From Fallopia convolvulus (taxonomy: Eukaryota; Streptophyta; Magnoliopsida; Caryophyllales; Polygonaceae), in the NCBI GenBank assembly GCA_964016875.1, contig OZ024737.1, forward strand, positions 34,783,683 to 34,847,682: 64,000 nucleotides of DNA. Direction: 5' to 3'. The notes beneath the pieces are model-generated. The model did not search any database. It was not told the DNA's origin and saw only the letters and a program-made list of their open reading frames with translations. Made by a program: the position numbers and the translations under genes. The first letter of the stretch is position 1. Every line of letters begins with the position of its first letter. Shown here in pieces: positions 11,050-22,793 of the stretch.

Positions 11050-11360
11050 AATCCATTTGAAGCTTTTCATTTTTTTGCCAACAGGTATCAAAACTAGTGT
11101 AAACAGGTGGATCTTTTCATTTTTTTTTATAAACAGCTATCCAAAGTATGCTAATACTGTTGGCTCTTTTCATTTTTTTGCCAACAGTGCAAACAGTTGG
11201 ATGCTTCAAGTTTTTTTGGTCTTTTGTTTTCATATTTCAAGCAACATAATGCCAACAGATCCAAACAAAAGTGAATCAACACTCAACAGCATGTACAAAC
11301 TGGTGCCAAAGCATGCAAGCTTTCATTTTTTTAAGCCAATAATTGCCAACAAATGAAAAT
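11050..11360. repeat. Degenerate repeats of CTTTTCATTTTTTTGCCAACAG
   Basis: A 20-odd-base motif (ttttcatttttttgccaaca) recurs near 11065, 11115, 11176 and 11321 with variable spacing, mixed with aaacag and gccaacag strings. The block lies between the MULE tail and the GRF gene. No coding potential is supported. Confidence 0.5.
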
Positions 11361-11481
11361 TAGTGCCAACAAATTGCCATTAGATAAATAAATATGAGAG
11401 TCTATTAAAACATTAAAATTCTCTTGCCAACAGATTGTCCTAACCATGCATTCAAATTCGATTTTCAACCAACAATACAAT

Positions 11482-11959
11482 TCATTTGGAAGACATTACA
11501 AATTTCAAGCAATGAGCCCCCACTATTGCTATTACTACCCAGCATAAGGCATTAGCTCGACGTTTTGCTTTGTCCCTCTCAGCTTCCATGTGCTTGATTC
11601 TTCTCAGCAAACCCGAAATTACTTGTTTCGTGTGCTCCGTCAATTCTTCATCAACCCACCTAAAGAATCCACATGCCCCCATTCTGTAAACCAAAACAAG
11701 TGACAGTTCAATTGTGTAGGAAAAATTCGGCCATAATTTCTACAAAACCCTAAACCCTAAAATTGTCAAAATTAGGGATTGTAATTCTCTAATAAATCAA
11801 ACTTACCCCATAGTTTGGACATCCAAAGAACCTTCTTCCTGGATTTCTTCCCGTCCAAGAATGCTTGAGGGAAGCTACATCACCGCACCAACACGTAGGG
11901 GCCACAATTTCATTTCTCCCAACAAATCGAGTATAGCTGCTCGATGATGAAGAAGCCAT
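11482..11959 (-). CDS. GRF-type zinc-finger protein (At4g04775-like), probably frame-shifted
   Basis: Two exons fit on the minus strand. Exon 1 (11959 to 11807) starts at an ATG and encodes a Ser-rich start, then TCWCGDVASLKHSWTGRNPG and RRFFGCPNYG, the first half of a GRF zinc finger. It ends at a good donor (GTAAGT). Exon 2 (from 11683, after TTTACAG, to 11482) supplies ACGFFRWVDEELTEHTKQ, a coiled-coil-like charged stretch and a hydrophobic tail (ALCWVVIAIVGAHCL). This is the usual architecture of small plant GRF proteins. The splice joins one base out of frame: a run of five Gs on the coding strand (C run at 11676-11680) should have four. Either the gene is mutated or there is a base-call error. 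Its cellular role is unknown; it lies tail-to-tail with the MULE fragment. Confidence 0.65.
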
Positions 11960-12199
11960 CAAGGAGAAGAAGAGGAAAGGGAAGAAGCAGAAGAGAGGAA
12001 GGTTGAGAAATTGTGGAGGGGAGAGGGTTTTTCAATGGCTATGGCTGAATTGCAGAGGAGAGGGACGAAGGAACACAAATGGGGGGAGAAGGTGGGATTT
12101 TTGGGTATTTAATGTGTATTTTTATGATTTTTTTTTCTATTTGCCATTATCATTTTAATTATTTTAATCCACCTCATTAAATAGCTTCTCATTTTGGGT

Positions 12200-12833
12200 T
12201 CCTCACTTGCGTCTAGGAGAGTGAAATGCACGCAATTGGCCACATCAACAAACAGGTATTCAATAGGTCACGATATGCAAGTTTAATGATTTAATCGAAC
12301 ATTTTCAAAGGTGGGGTATCAAAGTGACCAATTGGTCAAAAGTCAGGGGGTCATTTATGTATTCTGCCTTATTTTTAATGCATGGTGTACATTATGTTTG
12401 GGATACACATAACCTATTTAATAGTTAGTTGACTGGTCTCCGGTATTAATCGATCATTGATAAAAATGTTAGTTGATTGTGGACTAATCCTTGACTGATT
12501 GATGTGTAAAGAATATGTGCATCATTGTTAAAAGTATGTACACATAATAGCTATAACTAATGTAAATTAGTGTTGTAAGTATATGCATCAAAGTTATAAT
12601 AAAATATGCATCAATTTCATTAAACAATTTGTACCAATTCGTAACATAACCTCCATATGCACCTAATTAATAGTTAGTTGAAAAAAACATAGCATGACTT
12701 TTTAAAAATATAAATAAACAATCCAAATTATAGGATGTATTGCGACGAATAGCATAAGCATAAGTAAAACGCAGTTTTATATTGCTATTATTTTATTTAT
12801 AACTTATCAAGGTCGGAAATAAATAGTGTATGT
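12200..12833. other. No gene seen; possible transposon end
   Basis: 12200-12380 reads like the end of a DNA element found around MULE/GRF genes (short phrases about ccaattggtcaaaagtcagg and gggtcatttatgtattctgc), but I could not find its inverted partner. The remainder to 12833 is AT-rich without reading frames of note. Confidence 0.3.
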
Positions 12834-12965
12834 GTGCATGACTTAATTGGTTGAGCCTCTTGCCCATATATAAGAGGTATTAGGTTCGATCATTCTTGTG
12901 CGAAAATTAATGATATGAAAAAGCGAAAAATCGCTATGTTTGTATCTAGAGCTTAAAAAATATTG
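12834..12965 (+). repeat. tRNA-derived SINE-like copy
   Basis: An A-box-like string (gacttaattggttgagcctc) at about 12840-12859 is followed 30-odd bases later by a B-box-like string (ggttcgatcattc) at about 12891, the spacing of RNA polymerase III promoters in plant SINEs. The 3' end is not clearly delimited and no flanking duplication was found. Confidence 0.5.
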
Positions 12966-13624
12966 TTGCGCACGATGGAGTTTCAGATCAAGTATTTGTC
13001 AACTCCATCATCCAAGTTGAGTTAAGTTCAATACGAGCATTGCTTCTAATGAAAATTAGCAAGATCCGATCGTGCCATGCACGACTATGATTTGAAAAAA
13101 ATTTATGCTGGAGGAATCGTACTCGTCGATCAAATTTTACATAAACTTATTCGATAAAATAAAATATTTTCCTAAAAAAAAACTTTCAAGCGAAAATTAT
13201 TATAATATGTTGGAAATGTGAAATAATAATTAAATAAAAGTATTTATTTATTTATAATAGCATAGGTGATTTAATTCTTGAGTTAGATAATATTATTATA
13301 ATATACATGAAAATAAACATTGAAAAAACTAAATAATATTTCCATACTCATTAGTTGAATATGAAAATTATATTAATAAATGAGGTATTTATTATAATAG
13401 GCATGAAATGCTTATCAATAATATAGTTTATTGATTTTTTATTTAATATGGTAAGTACTAATGATAAATGGGATACTACTATTATAATATGTAGGAAATG
13501 TAAATACTAAAGAAAATTAAGGATAAAGAGGTAAATGAATAATTAAATTTGCCTATGTGGCATAGCTAGATGAGTGACACCTAAAAAAGATTGATTCGAC
13601 TTTAGTAAGAGTATATTGATTCAA
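12966..13624. other. AT-rich spacer, no gene seen
   Basis: AT-rich sequence with short direct repeats around tattataatatg. A partial palindrome gatcgtgccatgcacgac at about 13067 recurs near 30301. No coding potential is seen. Confidence 0.4.
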
Positions 13625-13632
13625 GTTGGGTG

Positions 13633-14125
13633 TAGACCTGTACAAGTCCGGGCCGGCCCGCCCGACCCGCTAAAAACACGGGCTTGGACATAGAAATTAG
13701 CCCGAAAGGCCCGACCCGTAAAATATGGGGTCGGGCTTGGACAACGAAAAAAGCCCGTCGGCCCGGCCCGGCCCGGCCCGGCCCGTATATATATTATATT
13801 ATTTTTATATATAATTTATTAATATATTATATCATTAATTTATATAATTTATTAATATATTATATCATTAATTTATATATAATTTATATTTTATAATAAA
13901 ATTAATATCATTTATAATTTATAATAATATTAATATATTATAAATAAAATTTATTATGCGGGTCGGGCGGGCCCGTGGACGGCCCGGCCCGTGTAGGTGG
14001 GCGGGCTTGGACAAAAAAATCGGCCCGAATTACCGGGCCAGGCTTGGCCCGGCCCGTTGATGTGGACAAAATTTTTTTTAAGGCCCGGCCCGAGCCCGAC
14101 CCGACCCCGCCCATGTACAGGTCTA
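13633..14125. mobile_element. GC-rich hAT-type MITE (493 bp)
   Basis: The left end TAGACCTGTACA is matched in inverted orientation by the right end TGTACAGGTCTA. The flanks carry a perfect 8-bp target-site duplication GTTGGGTG (13625-13632 and 14126-14133), the hallmark of the hAT superfamily. Both arms are built of GGCCCG/CGGGCC units and the centre is a TATA/TTAATA tract. There is no transposase, so movement would need an autonomous relative. Confidence 0.88.
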
Positions 14126-14133
14126 GTTGGGTG

Positions 14134-15207
14134 TGATGTAGTAGCATTATACAAACTCACAAAGGATCATTCCACCTTGAGATCTCTCAAATTATTAGAG
14201 TTTGTTATGATTTTTCGACGAAACTATAACTACTATACACTTTGGACTTCACCTGCTTTGCGTGAAGTTTATTTGAAGAGATAACATCGAGATTGGTTGT
14301 TTTGTGGCGCTAACAAGAATGATTCCCCACTCATGCACACATCCAAATTACCATATATGTGCCTAATGGCATTTGTTTATTTGAGATACCAACTAGGACA
14401 TTAAGCTAGTTTATATCCTCTATACACCAAAAAATGTTGATATGTTAACTTTCTTTCTCATTCTAAAGGTTGATGTGTTCATGAGACTTTTTCGATTTGC
14501 ATTTCTATCTTGTTGGAGGTCGTAAGGAACTCTAATTTAACGACGTCTTTAATGTTTTTTTTTTTTAATAAAAGTTCTTGGAAGTTCACCCTGTTTTTGA
14601 CCTAAAAAAAGAACATAAAAATTTATTAATTAAGATCTGCCACTATAAGATCTCTTGACCTGATAAAATATTTTAAAACTTTGATTATGAAATTTCTAAG
14701 ATCGTAATGTTTTTTGGGTGTTAAAAAAAATAGAATCTTAGCATGAGCTTGCTTTAAGGTTAAAATCTTATTTGAGATTGGTTATCAATTCTTTGTGAGA
14801 CAAACGAGCAAACAACTCGTTTACCCAATCATCGAACCTAAAAATTAATTTATGTAGTTTTAGAGACCACCAAAACTACGTAGCTTTACTTAAACTATAT
14901 ATTATACATAATATATAGTATATAATGTGTCTATAATGGAGCTGGTTTATGAATATTTAATCTAACTTGTTCATGAACATATAATCGAGTTTGCTCATGA
15001 ACAAACAAGTCGAGTTTTCCTATGCTCAAGTTCAACTCATTTATCTTAAAAACCTTAAGATTGTGCCCATGCTTAACTCATTTACAAATCAAACCGAATT
15101 TAAATAAAATTTAACTAAACCGAAAATCGAATTGCTAATTTCTCGCTCAATTCAATTAGTCAAAGCGAATCTATGTCCGAATCATGTACTAGTGTACTAC
15201 AAAGGTC
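14134..15207. other. Spacer without a supported gene
   Basis: AT-rich sequence with short poly-T and poly-A runs. No long frames, no terminal repeats and no RNA gene could be supported. Confidence 0.4.
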
Positions 15208-15325
15208 CATTGTTGGGAATGACCCTCCCAATTCAGTTTTTTCATACATGCTATCAAGGTGATTCGAACTCCAAACCTCTTAAATAAACACCACATCCCA
15301 CTAAACTAACTGATTATCGGTATAA
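15208..15325 (-). repeat. tRNA-derived SINE-like copy (minus strand)
   Basis: On the minus strand an A-box-like agttagtttagtgggatgtg is followed by a B-box-like gagttcgaatcacc. The box spacing fits a tRNA-derived SINE promoter. A clear poly-A or flanking duplication was not found. Confidence 0.45.
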
Positions 15326-15719
15326 AAAAAGTAAAAAAAAACTGGGATGGCGGTGAGAAAAAAACATATCGAACGTGATCCGGATCTTATAGTGCTTTTA
15401 CTCATCTCGATCTCAAACTCTTCTTAGTTTTTATTTTTCAGAGATTTGTATTTTTTCATAGCTATTCTTTCTTGTTTTTGATTCACTTAGTCGTTTACGG
15501 TTGCGGTTTTCTTACATCTCAATTCCAACCAACTGGGTGTGTTGCGTCGATTTTTTTGAATACTGTATCTGTTTTTATAGAAGCTTTCATTTTCTAACTA
15601 TTTACAACTTGACAATTTAAAACAAACTCAGAATTTGGTCACATTAACTCGATTAACGCTTATTAATTTTTTTTAGTCCCTCTCGAATGACCAAGCCTGT
15701 TTGATACCCGAATTCTTAC

Positions 15720-15721
<2 letters not shown>

Positions 15722-15761
<40 letters not shown>
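15722..15761. repeat. (TA)20 microsatellite
   Basis: About twenty uninterrupted TA units lie 200 bases upstream of the PRA1 start codon, within its presumed promoter or 5' leader. Such tracts vary in length between individuals. Confidence 0.95.
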
Positions 15762-15765
<4 letters not shown>

Positions 15766-15960
15766 CCTCGTGGGGTTACCTCTTCTTTACGATCATCAGC
15801 CCAGATCAGATCAGCCCCAATTCCCAAATCCTCCACACCGACACCCTTGCTCTCGCAACCGGCAACTCCCCTTACTTTTTAGTTTTTCATCTCCTCTGCT
15901 TTCGGTCCATCAATCTCCTTCCTTTCTCCTCCCAACCCCTCTACCGTCTCCGCCAGCGCA

Positions 15961-16617
15961 ATGTCGTCGCCGGCGACTCTCCCGATCTCTAATCAGCAAG
16001 CGACGGCGGCGGCTTCAACCCAATCGCAAGCCCCCATGGCCACCCCCGCCCTCCGTGCCTTCGTCTCCCGCCTCTCCTCCTCCCTCCGGCAGAGCCTCTC
16101 CCAGCGCCGCCCTTGGCTGGAGCTCGTCGACCGAACCGCCTTCTCCCGGCCGGACACCCTCTCCGTAGCCGCCTCCCGCGTCCGCCGCAACTTCTCCTAC
16201 TTCCGCGTCAACTACCTCTCCCTCCTCGCCCTTGTCCTCGCCGTCTCCCTCATCTCCCATCCTTTCTCCCTCCTTGTCCTCCTCTGCCTCCTCGGTTCCT
16301 GGATCTTCCTCTACCTCTTCCGCCCCGCCGAACAGCCCGTCGTTCTCTTCGGCCGAACCTTCTCCGACCGCGAAACCCTAGGGGTTCTCCTCCTCCTCAC
16401 CGTCATCGTCATCTTCCTCACAAGCGTCGGATCTCTGTTGATCTCCGCTATCATGGTAGGACTAGCTATTGTCGCTGTTCACGGCGCCTTTAGGGTTCCC
16501 GAGGATCTCTTCTTGGACGAACAGGAGCCGATCAACTCAGGATTCTTGTCGTTCCTTGGCGGTGCCGCATCGTCTGCTGCCGCCGCCGCTGCCGTCCCGG
16601 TCGCCAGTAGGGTTTAA
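15961..16617 (+). CDS. PRA1 family protein (PRA1B-like)
   Basis: A single-exon gene for 218 residues, the normal length for plant PRA1 proteins. These small membrane proteins bind prenylated Rab GTPases and act in ER-to-Golgi and endosomal traffic. The N-terminus is Ser/Ala/Thr-rich, followed by the conserved RPWLELVDRTAFSRPD and a NFSYFRVNY motif before the first hydrophobic block (about residues 85-120). The second block (about 138-175) follows FGRTFSDRETLG. The tail has DLFLDEQEP and a short Ala run. The ATG at 15961 is chosen because it begins the family-typical N-terminus; an overlapping earlier frame is a shadow of the leader. Third positions are rich in C, and the frame is intact. Confidence 0.93.
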   Translation: MSSPATLPISNQQATAAASTQSQAPMATPALRAFVSRLSSSLRQSLSQRRPWLELVDRTAFSRPDTLSVAASRVRRNFSYFRVNYLSLLALVLAVSLISHPFSLLVLLCLLGSWIFLYLFRPAEQPVVLFGRTFSDRETLGVLLLLTVIVIFLTSVGSLLISAIMVGLAIVAVHGAFRVPEDLFLDEQEPINSGFLSFLGGAASSAAAAAAVPVASRV

Positions 16618-17155
16618 GGTCCGCTGATCTTTCTTGCTTCTCCCGGATCTGAATTTGGATCTGGTACCTATAGGCTTCTCATATGTTACTGTATTGTTGC
16701 TTTGGCTTTAATAGTACAAGGAAATTGATTCATTTGCTGGATTTGATCGAACATACGTTCAATTGTTAAGGTTTCCAGCTCTGTATTGCAGATCGGATAT
16801 TGAGCAATAGAAAATTGTCATTTATTTTCTTTTACCCTCTGTTTATCCAACTTTTACATCAACTTATAGCGTGCTCTTGCTGTTTGATTTGCTGAATTTA
16901 TAGTTTACTTACCAATTAAACCTAATGGTCAGTATTGAGATGCTGATGATTGTCCGTCACTAACCATATTCCAGTTCATCTCTAAAAATATCTGACTTTC
17001 TGCTTGAATTTCTACTTCACTTTGAAGAGATTATTTGTTAGTATATAAGCTATTTTGATCACTGCTGTTTGAATCTTGATGCTGCATAGATCTGTATATG
17101 AAGCTTTTCTTCTTCTTTTTAATTCTGTCTATCTACCAACTGAAGGAGTTTTCGG
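16618..17155. other. PRA1 3' UTR and spacer
   Basis: T-rich sequence that likely holds the PRA1 3' untranslated region. No separate gene or sharp polyadenylation signal is supported. Confidence 0.45.
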
Positions 17156-17302
17156 CACTATTCTAAAAATCCCCGCCTAGCTTCGTCTAGGCGCTGGAAG
17201 GTGCTAGCCCGCCTAGCCTTCCAGCCCGTCTAGGAGACCGTCTAGATGCTCGTTTTAGGCCGCCTAGGCCCTAGGCTCTACCTATCGTTTTTCAGAACAC
17301 TG
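17156..17302. mobile_element. hAT-type MITE of the GCCTAGGCG family (147 bp)
   Basis: Ends CACTATTCTAAAAATC and (inverted) CAGTGTTCTGAAAAAC are matched. Flanks are an 8-bp duplication with one difference, GTTTTCGG (17148-17155) and GTTTTAGG (17303-17310). The interior is packed with CGCCTAG/CTAGGCG motifs. A relative with a perfect duplication lies at 59399-59566. Confidence 0.82.
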
Positions 17303-17310
17303 GTTTTAGG

Positions 17311-20037
17311 TGATTTGCTGTGAGGTTTGAAATATGTTATTGATCCGAAATTCAGCTCATTAAAAACAGTTGCTGCTGGTTTACTTTTATCAGTTATTAT
17401 CACTGATCATCACATTGTCTTTAGATGAAAAATTCATGCTCCAATTGCTTTGATTGGCTGTAAATTGAGACAGGTGATATAATGTCTAGTTTCTAATGGC
17501 CGATACAGAAGCAACTGTGCTAGATAGCTATATGCTGTTTAATTGAATTTGGGGATCTATGATCCTGGATGGGTATGATGCTGCCAAAGGATTATAACTA
17601 TATAGTATTTAGGTATTCTCATTAAATGGTGATAACTTTGTACTTGTGTAGATTGAGTTACCCTCTGGAAGTTTGAGTTTGATGATTCATAGCTGTACAG
17701 TCGAAATTTAGTTTTTTTTTTTGATGAGATAAACATTCTTTCTGCACTGTCATTGCTGAGTTTGCTCTGATATATTTAAATTACCTTTCTGAACTGATTT
17801 TGCTCTGTTTGTTTCTGAACTCATTGGAATAACAGGGTTTGTGATGAGATAAATGTTCTTTCTGAACTGATTTTGTTCTGATATATGTCATTGAGCATTA
17901 CGAATGCTGCTCAACAGGGTTGAGTATTAAGTATGTTGCTTCTCATTTAAAGGTAATGTACATGGTTGAAAGTTTGTCTTTAGCTCTTAAGCTTTAAGAT
18001 GAGAGGTGGTATAATAGTGAATATAGCCTATACTTTACATTCGAACAAAGACCTCAAAAGCTTACACAATTAAGGTGGTTCGATTGTCGTGGAATCCTTA
18101 TCATTTGTAGGATTGTTATTAGATGTCATATAATGACCTTATTAATGATAAGGATTGTCTACCAAACAAACCCTAAATTATGCCTTCCAGTTAGCATGTG
18201 AGATGAATCTTTCTTTGTGACATATATGCACATATCTAACCACTACGAAATCAAGTTCCCAAGTCCCGTGTTTGCTTGCTTTCACCTTTTCTCATGACTA
18301 GAATGGAATTCTATGCTTAAGTGAAAAACATAGAGTTTGATTCCTTCTTTCTCGAGTAGAATGGAATCCTTACATGGCACTCATTGATGACATCCAAAGA
18401 TGTCAGAAAATCTTCACATTATCTCTTTCTTGACGATCTTGTTTCTTGGTCTTTAACTTGCTTCTTATATCATCCACCCTTTGTAGCAAGAACTCTTTGT
18501 CGTTGAAGACATTTAATTCGCCCCCATTTTAGTCGGGAGCTTCATGAGCTCTGCTGTAACAAGTAGAGGAACAGTTGATGGAGCTTTTGGAGAGAATTAA
18601 TTGAAATGGACATAAATTGGGTTACCATCTTGATTCCCTTTGTCTCATTTTGTGCTTGGTGGTCCTTGGGAGACTTGGGGCTTACTTAGGTCCAATGGTC
18701 CATTATGTTGAATAACTCACAACTACACACCACCTAGTGTCCTAGATAATTATTTATGGTAGGTAGTTCGTACTAGGCAAAACGAGAGGTTTGAAAGTCA
18801 CTTCACATATAAGAACAAGTTCACATATAGAAATTTATGTACAAGCTAGCCTGGAGACATAATAGACATTATAGTGGCATTTCCATTTTAAAGCACATGA
18901 GGTATAGATTCCAATGAGTTAGCACTTGCCAGTATCTTTTGTTTGCAAGCACAAATTCGTACCTAACTCTACTACATGTTAATTCATCTCAGCCTCCCAA
19001 ATTATTTCTCAATTTTACACCAGTGATAGATGAAACCACATATTGAGCACAGAAGAAAATAGGTATTGTAACCAGCAAGTCCAAAAGAAATTGATTGCCG
19101 TTCTTTTCTGCTAGACAATCTGGTCTGCTCCATGTCATAACTCTCTATCTTTCTTTCTAGCATTATTGCATATATTATTATGCAGGACCACCCTTTTTAT
19201 GACTCACAATTACCTCTTTCTCCTTCCTTCCTAGTCTGTTACCATGCGTTTCTGCAGGTCTCTCAAAAATCAACGTTTGGTATATTAGCACTAACGAATT
19301 TTTGCAAAAGTGCAGGTGTAGCAGTATACCTAATCATTTTTAAAAGACACCAAAAGTAAGTAAATTTTACAAAGATGTTTACGAGTTTAGTCTTAGCTCA
19401 TTACTCATTTTCTCCACTGAATAATTGGGTTTTAAAACCAGATTATGAAATTTCAAATCACTATGCTAATCTATAATAAACAAATCAAACTACAAGACGG
19501 TAAATTGTACAAACTTTAATTCCAAGCCAAAAAGCCTAACTATAAGGATATAGCTGTAAGAATAATTTGAACGGTAGCAATTTATAATTACAAGAAAAAA
19601 GTAAACATATATGCAAATCAATCTCCAAATGTAATTAACCAAAATCCAAGAGCTCTAGGACAGGTCATGGTCAAAATTCGTTCACATTTGTATCGTTATG
19701 TATCGGTTTGATTGCAACCTCGAATGACCAAACCTTAATCTTTTCTAAAAGTCACACAACCTAGGGTGATTCCAACTGCTAACAACCATGAGGTCCACGA
19801 AAGCGAAAGAAGTTAAGCTACTGTAATAACCTCAAAGTAGAGGGGCAAATGAGTAAAATTACAAGCATTAAATGTAAGAAAGTAGCCGTTAGAGAAGTAC
19901 CCTCCAATCTCCATGAGTGGGGGCGGAGCGGATTCAGATTTATGTCATATAAAAATACAAAACCAAGTGCAGAAATGCGTTTCTTTATAACTAGGGATTT
20001 GCAAATAAAAACTAGCCGTTAGGCTTTCTTTGCAATT
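17311..20037. other. Long spacer between PRA1 and the receptor kinase
   Basis: No gene is supported in 2.7 kb. A small inverted pair (atccttatcat near 18092 and atgataaggat near 18148) may mark a decayed MITE. The last 100-300 bases presumably hold the promoter and start of the 5' UTR of the receptor kinase. Confidence 0.4.
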
Positions 20038-20343
20038 GTGAACCCGAAACTCCTCTCTCTTTTGCTCCCTGACATTTTGTCTCCTGTGTTTATTTCTCCC
20101 AGAAGAACAAGATTCTTCTCTCTGTTATCTCTCTCTGAGCTTCACGTGTCTTTCCACAGAAGCCCCAAATATCCCCTCCTTCATTTCCACAATCCACTCT
20201 ACAAAACCCTTTTTGCTTCCAACTGTTTCATACATACCCCAAAGAAACGATGCACAAACACAATTCATAAACCATTAGAGAGAACTCACGGAGAGAGTGA
20301 GAGTTTAATTCAAGCTCCATTACATTCAATTGAGACGAAGAAG

Positions 20344-22793
20344 ATGAGAAAGTTCAGCAAAAGCAACACACAAGGGCATTTTGGTAATTTCTTTATCTCC
20401 CTCCAAATCTTGATCCTCCTCTTTCACCATGCCTCATCTCAGGATTGGGATGGAGTCATAATCACACAGTCAGATTTCCAAGGGCTCCAGGCATTCAAGA
20501 AGGAGCTGATTGATCCAAAAGGCTTCCTAAAGAGCTGGAATGACAGTGGATTTGGAGCTTGCTCAGGTGGATGGGCTGGGATCAAGTGTGCAAAGGGCCA
20601 AGTAATTGTGATACAGCTTCCCTGGAAGGGCCTACGTGGCAGACTCACTGACAAGATTGGGCAACTCCAAGCCCTACGAAAACTCAGCCTCCATGATAAC
20701 ATGCTGGGAGGATCCATCCCTTCAACTTTAGGCCTCCTTCCTAATCTAAGAGGCCTTCAACTGTTCAACAACATGCTTTCCGGGTCAATCCCTTCTTCTT
20801 TAGGGTTTTGCCCTGTTCTTCAAACCCTTGATTTAAGCAACAATTCTCTTACTGGGTTTATTCCACCTAGCCTTGCTATCTCAACAAGGCTTTATTGGCT
20901 TAATCTCAGCTTCAATTCATTGTCAGGTGAAATACCCAGTAGTTTAACTGGATCAAAGACTCTTACTTTTCTATCCCTTCAATACAATAATTTGTCTGGC
21001 CCTATTCCTGATTCAATTGGGTCAGTTTCGAGTCTTCGGGTTCTCGAATTGTTCCACAACTCAATCAATGGTAGCATTCCAATCAGCATTTCTAAGCTAT
21101 CCTCCCTTTCAATCTTCAATTTGGAGTCTAACAACTTCAATGGGAAATTACCTAATGATTTAGGATCATCACTCCACAACTTGACTCTTCTTAATTTGAG
21201 AAAAAACCAGATTTCCGGCTCTATCCCTGAATCAATAGGAAAAATCTCGACCCTCAAAGTTCTTGATTTGTCCTACAACAATCTCACTGATGAAATCCCA
21301 GACTCAATTGCTCAAATACCAAATCTTGGGTCATTCAATGTGTCTTACAACAACCTTTCTGGTCCTGTCCCACATCGGCTTGCTTCAAGGTTCAATTCGA
21401 GCTCGTATTTGGGAAATCTTCAACTTTGTGGCTATAGCCCTTCTACCACTTGCCCATCATCCGTTTCTGCTCCTGCAATTAATCCAAAAACTCACCATCA
21501 TCACAAATTAGGTGTCAAAGACATAATCCTAATTGCAGCAGGATCTCTACTACTAGTCCTCCTTATACTCTGCTGCATACTTCTATGTTGCCTTTTGAAG
21601 AAAAGGGCAGCTTCAAAATCCAAGGAAGAAGGCGCCGAGCGGGCCCCAGGGGCTGTGGAGAAGGGTGCACCCGCTTCCAGTGGACCTTCAGCTGCCGAGG
21701 TTGAGTCCGGTGGAGAGACTGGTGGGAAATTGGTCCATTTTGATGGGCCACAGATTTTCACAGCTGATGATCTTTTGTGTGCAACAGCTGAGATAATGGG
21801 AAAATCCACGTATGGGACTGTGTACAAGGCCACATTGGAAGATGCAAACCAAGTGGCTGTGAAGAGATTAAGAGAGAAGATTACAAGAAGCCAGAAGGAG
21901 TTTGAAGCTGAGGTGAATGTTCTTGGGAAGATTAGACACCCTAATCTTCTCCCCTTGAGAGCTTACTATGTGGGGCCGAAAGGCGAAAAGCTTCTCGTCT
22001 TTGACTACATCCCTAAAGGAAGCCTACAAACCTTCTTGCACGGTATACAAAGAGCAATTGCTTCAAAATTCATACTTGACTCTATTTTTCTTTCTTTATG
22101 GTAAAAAAATTCTCCCTAATTTAAGGCTGGCATTGTTTTAACTTTCTTGGTTTGCCAAATTTTCTATGTGCAGCTAGAGAGACAGAAATGCAAGTGAATT
22201 GGTCAACAAGGATGAGGATTATAAAGGGCACAACAAGAGGACTAATCCACCTCCACAACAATGCCAAGATCATCCATAGCAATCTCACATCAAGCAACAT
22301 CCTAATCGACGAAGACAACACCGCCAAGATATCTGATTATGGTCTATCAAGACTAATGACAGCAGGAGCAAGCAACAGTGTAATTGCAGCAGCTGGGGCG
22401 CTTGGATACCGGGCCCCAGAACTTTCTAAGCTGAAAAACGCCAATACGAAAACCAACGTCTATAGCCTTGGAGTGATCATACTCGAGCTCTTGACGGGAA
22501 AGTCCCCTAGAGAGGCGACCAATGGTGTGGACTTGCCTCAGTGGGTGGCTTCAGTTGTGAAGGAGGAGTGGACTAGTGAGGTTTTTGATGTGGAGTTGAT
22601 GAGAGACGCGTCGGTTATTGGTGATGAGTTGCTGAATACTTTGAAGTTGGCGTTGCATTGTGTGGATCCGTCGCCTTCTGCCCGCCCCGAGGCGTTGCAG
22701 GTGTTGCAACAGTTGGAGGAGATTAGGGCTGAGGGGATGTCGACGAGTTCGGGTGATGAGGGCTTTGCTGGCCCTTCTACAAAAAGTGAATGA
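20344..22793 (+). CDS. IMK2: LRR receptor-like kinase, IMK2/MRLK-type, with degenerate catalytic loop
   Basis: Two exons, 20344-22042 and 22174-22793, give 772 residues. The ATG at 20344 is preferred over the open frame upstream because it starts a signal-peptide-like MRKFSKSNTQ..FFISLQILILLF. Then come the LRR N-terminal cap with paired cysteines (FGACSGGWAGIKC), about ten leucine-rich repeats (for example LDLSNNSLTGFIPPSL), and a membrane span (IILIAAGSLLLVLLILCCIL). The kinase domain starts near FTADDLLCATAEIMG with GKSTYGTVYK and VAVKRLREK. The catalytic loop reads IIHSNLTSSN instead of HRDxxxxN, and DFG is DYG. So the catalytic Asp is missing, as described for the IMK/MRLK group of meristem-expressed receptor kinases, which are regarded as atypical kinases. 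The 131-base intron splits the kinase domain with standard GT-AG ends. The gene is intact. The IMK2 rather than IMK3 assignment is by general resemblance. Confidence 0.9.

Noticed and set aside
15961..16500. Other long frames over the PRA1 gene on both strands
   Set aside because: They are shadows of a GC-biased gene; only the 15961 frame gives a recognisable protein.
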